Shown: one piece after another, positions 61,741 through 64,000 of the stretch | Numbering within the stretch: the stretch's first letter is position 1 | Layout: every line of letters begins with the position of its first letter | DNA from: JB111 sp052093225 | Lineage (GTDB): Bacteria > Actinomycetota > Actinomycetes > Actinomycetales > Actinomycetaceae | NCBI GenBank assembly: GCA_052093225.1 | Contig: JBQDDG010000002.1 | Location: 42,145-106,144 of the forward strand | Length of the DNA stretch: 64,000 nt | Direction of reading: 5' to 3' | Translations under genes and position numbers: made by a program | Notes under the pieces: generated by a model | The model's input: only the letters and a program-made list of their open reading frames with translations | What the model was told of the DNA's origin: nothing | The model's database searches: none

Positions 61741-62436
61741 TCATTCCCGGACGACGCGGTCCGCGTCGGCGTCGACGTGCCGCACGCCATCGAGCGCGGC
61801 GAGCTCGGCGACGACGTCCTCGGCCGGGAGGCGGCCCCGCAGCCGGAGCCGGACCTCGGCGACCCGCGCCGCGCCCTCGCCGTCGACGGACGAGGACTCC
61901 ATCGAGACCGCGTAACCCGCCTCGGCCAGCGCCGAGAGGACGGCCCGCAGCACCCCGGCACCGTCGCGGTAGCGCACGAGCACGGTCCGGCGGTGCTCGG
62001 CGACGGGGATGCGGCGACCGAGCGCGCCCAGCAGCGGGACCAGCACGACGTAGGCGAGCGTCACGGCGATCGCCGGGACGGGCAGCTCGGCGCCGCACGC
62101 CACGCCGAGCGCCGCGACGAGCCAGATCGTCGCCGCCGTGGTCAGCCCGTGCACCGTTGAGCGCCGCGTGAAGACGACGCCGGCGCCGATGAAGCCGATG
62201 CCCGTGACGACCTGGGCGGCGATGCGGGCTGGGTCGGACGGCGGCTCGCCCTGCACGCCCGCGAACCCGTACCCCGACACGACGGTGAACAGCGCGGCAC
62301 CGACCCCGACGAGCACGTGGGTGCGCAGGCCCGCGTCCTTGAGGTGGTACTCCCGCTCGAGGCCGACCACGGCGCTGAGGACGAAGGCCAGAGCGAGCAT
62401 GGCCAGCTGCGTCGCGGCCGCTCCCAGGTCCCACAT
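61741..62436 (-). CDS. MgtC/SapB family membrane protein
   Basis: A 231-aa protein with four to five N-terminal helices (AMLALAFVLSAVVGLEREYH with the family GxERE, GLRTHVLVGVGAALFT, QVVTGIGFIGAGVVFTRR). The C-terminal cytoplasmic ACT-like domain begins VAEHRRTVLVRYRDG. MgtC proteins modulate ATP synthase or Mg/phosphate homeostasis. AGGAGG precedes the ATG; an extension upstream lacks a site. Confidence 0.92.
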   Translation of the reverse strand: MWDLGAAATQLAMLALAFVLSAVVGLEREYHLKDAGLRTHVLVGVGAALFTVVSGYGFAGVQGEPPSDPARIAAQVVTGIGFIGAGVVFTRRSTVHGLTTAATIWLVAALGVACGAELPVPAIAVTLAYVVLVPLLGALGRRIPVAEHRRTVLVRYRDGAGVLRAVLSALAEAGYAVSMESSSVDGEGAARVAEVRLRLRGRLPAEDVVAELAALDGVRHVDADADRVVRE

Positions 62437-62476
62437 GGCGTCCTCCTGCCGAAGGACCGGCAGTCTACGCCCGCGC

Positions 62477-62519
62477 ACGACGGCGGGCCGCCTCCACCAG
62501 GGAGACGGCCCGCCGTCGT
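62477..62519 (-). terminator. Terminator hairpin after groEL
   Basis: ACGACGGCGGGCCG and its exact complement form a 14-bp stem with a 15-nt loop, about 50 nt beyond the groEL stop and before the mgtC start. There is no T tract. Confidence 0.75.
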
Positions 62520-62571
62520 TCGTGATGACCGATCGGTCACCGGTGCCCGGTCAGCGACCGGGCGGGGTGGC

Positions 62572-64000
<1,429 letters not shown>

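Noticed and set aside
61741..62478. Extended N-terminus of the MgtC-family protein
   Set aside because: The extension overlaps the groEL terminator hairpin and lacks a ribosome binding site, whereas AGGAGG sits before the ATG at 62436.

Overview
The window is a draft-assembly segment of a very GC-rich actinobacterium, most likely order Micrococcales. Evidence for this: pervasive G/C third positions, many GTG starts, a SepX/GlpR divisome protein, a Ruc/FmdB-type chaperone, a DUF3027/cold-shock pair, a DtxR-family regulator, an ECF42/DGPF pair, and a c-di-AMP riboswitch in front of NlpC/P60 hydrolases. Genus-level placement (Cellulomonas/Georgenia-like) is only a guess. Two 100-N gaps are present. 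Each is flanked by an exact 55-bp duplication, so both look like unmerged contig overlaps rather than missing sequence.

Layout, left part. 0-8 kb: a truncated DUF1345 membrane protein, two repetitive secreted or surface proteins (the second has an LPETG anchor and chaplin-like repeats), an ECF42 sigma/DGPF pair, TrpF, and a DUF308-lipase fusion broken by an in-frame TAG and a frameshift. 8-17 kb: tRNA-Ala(CGC), SepX/GlpR, a lipoprotein, a RimJ-type acetyltransferase, 5-FTHF cyclo-ligase, a penicillin-acylase-family hydrolase, Ruc/FmdB, a SAF-domain protein and MscL. This resembles the mycobacterial Rv0985c-Rv0996 neighbourhood without galU and glp/moeA. 17-22 kb: a 1453-aa protein that looks like a decayed SF1 helicase-nuclease, coupled to a small protein, then tRNA-Arg(CCT).

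Middle part. 22-32 kb: an SRPBCC protein and ornithine transaminase, a universal stress protein, two tandem NlpC/P60 hydrolases behind a promoter and c-di-AMP riboswitch, DtxR, SerC, an MFS exporter and an NCS2 purine permease. 32-40 kb: a 2-hydroxyacid dehydrogenase, a translationally coupled DUF3027-glycosyltransferase-MFS operon, a cold-shock protein, and TPM-domain protein plus PspA (envelope stress). 40-47 kb: a branched-chain amino-acid-type ABC operon with a LivM-LivG fusion, then a Cys-containing leader peptide in front of a DAACS symporter, possibly for cystine.

Right part. 47-51 kb: NYN protein and a two-component system. 51-56.4 kb: the most interesting locus, a four-gene operon with 4-nt overlaps at every junction. 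It encodes a fatty acyl-CoA reductase fused to a degenerate HAD domain, an SDR, a PlsC acyltransferase and an alkyl-DHAP synthase (AGPS). Together these match the four activities of eukaryotic peroxisomal ether-lipid synthesis (FAR1, GNPAT, AGPS, alkyl-DHAP reductase). 56.6-64 kb: two HD-domain paralogues (one with its HD pair lost), an orphan WXG100 protein, a CynX-type MFS, a universal stress protein, an MgtC-family protein and the 3' end of groEL.

A 69-bp four-site palindromic element occurs in two intergenic regions with identical 20/18/20 spacing.
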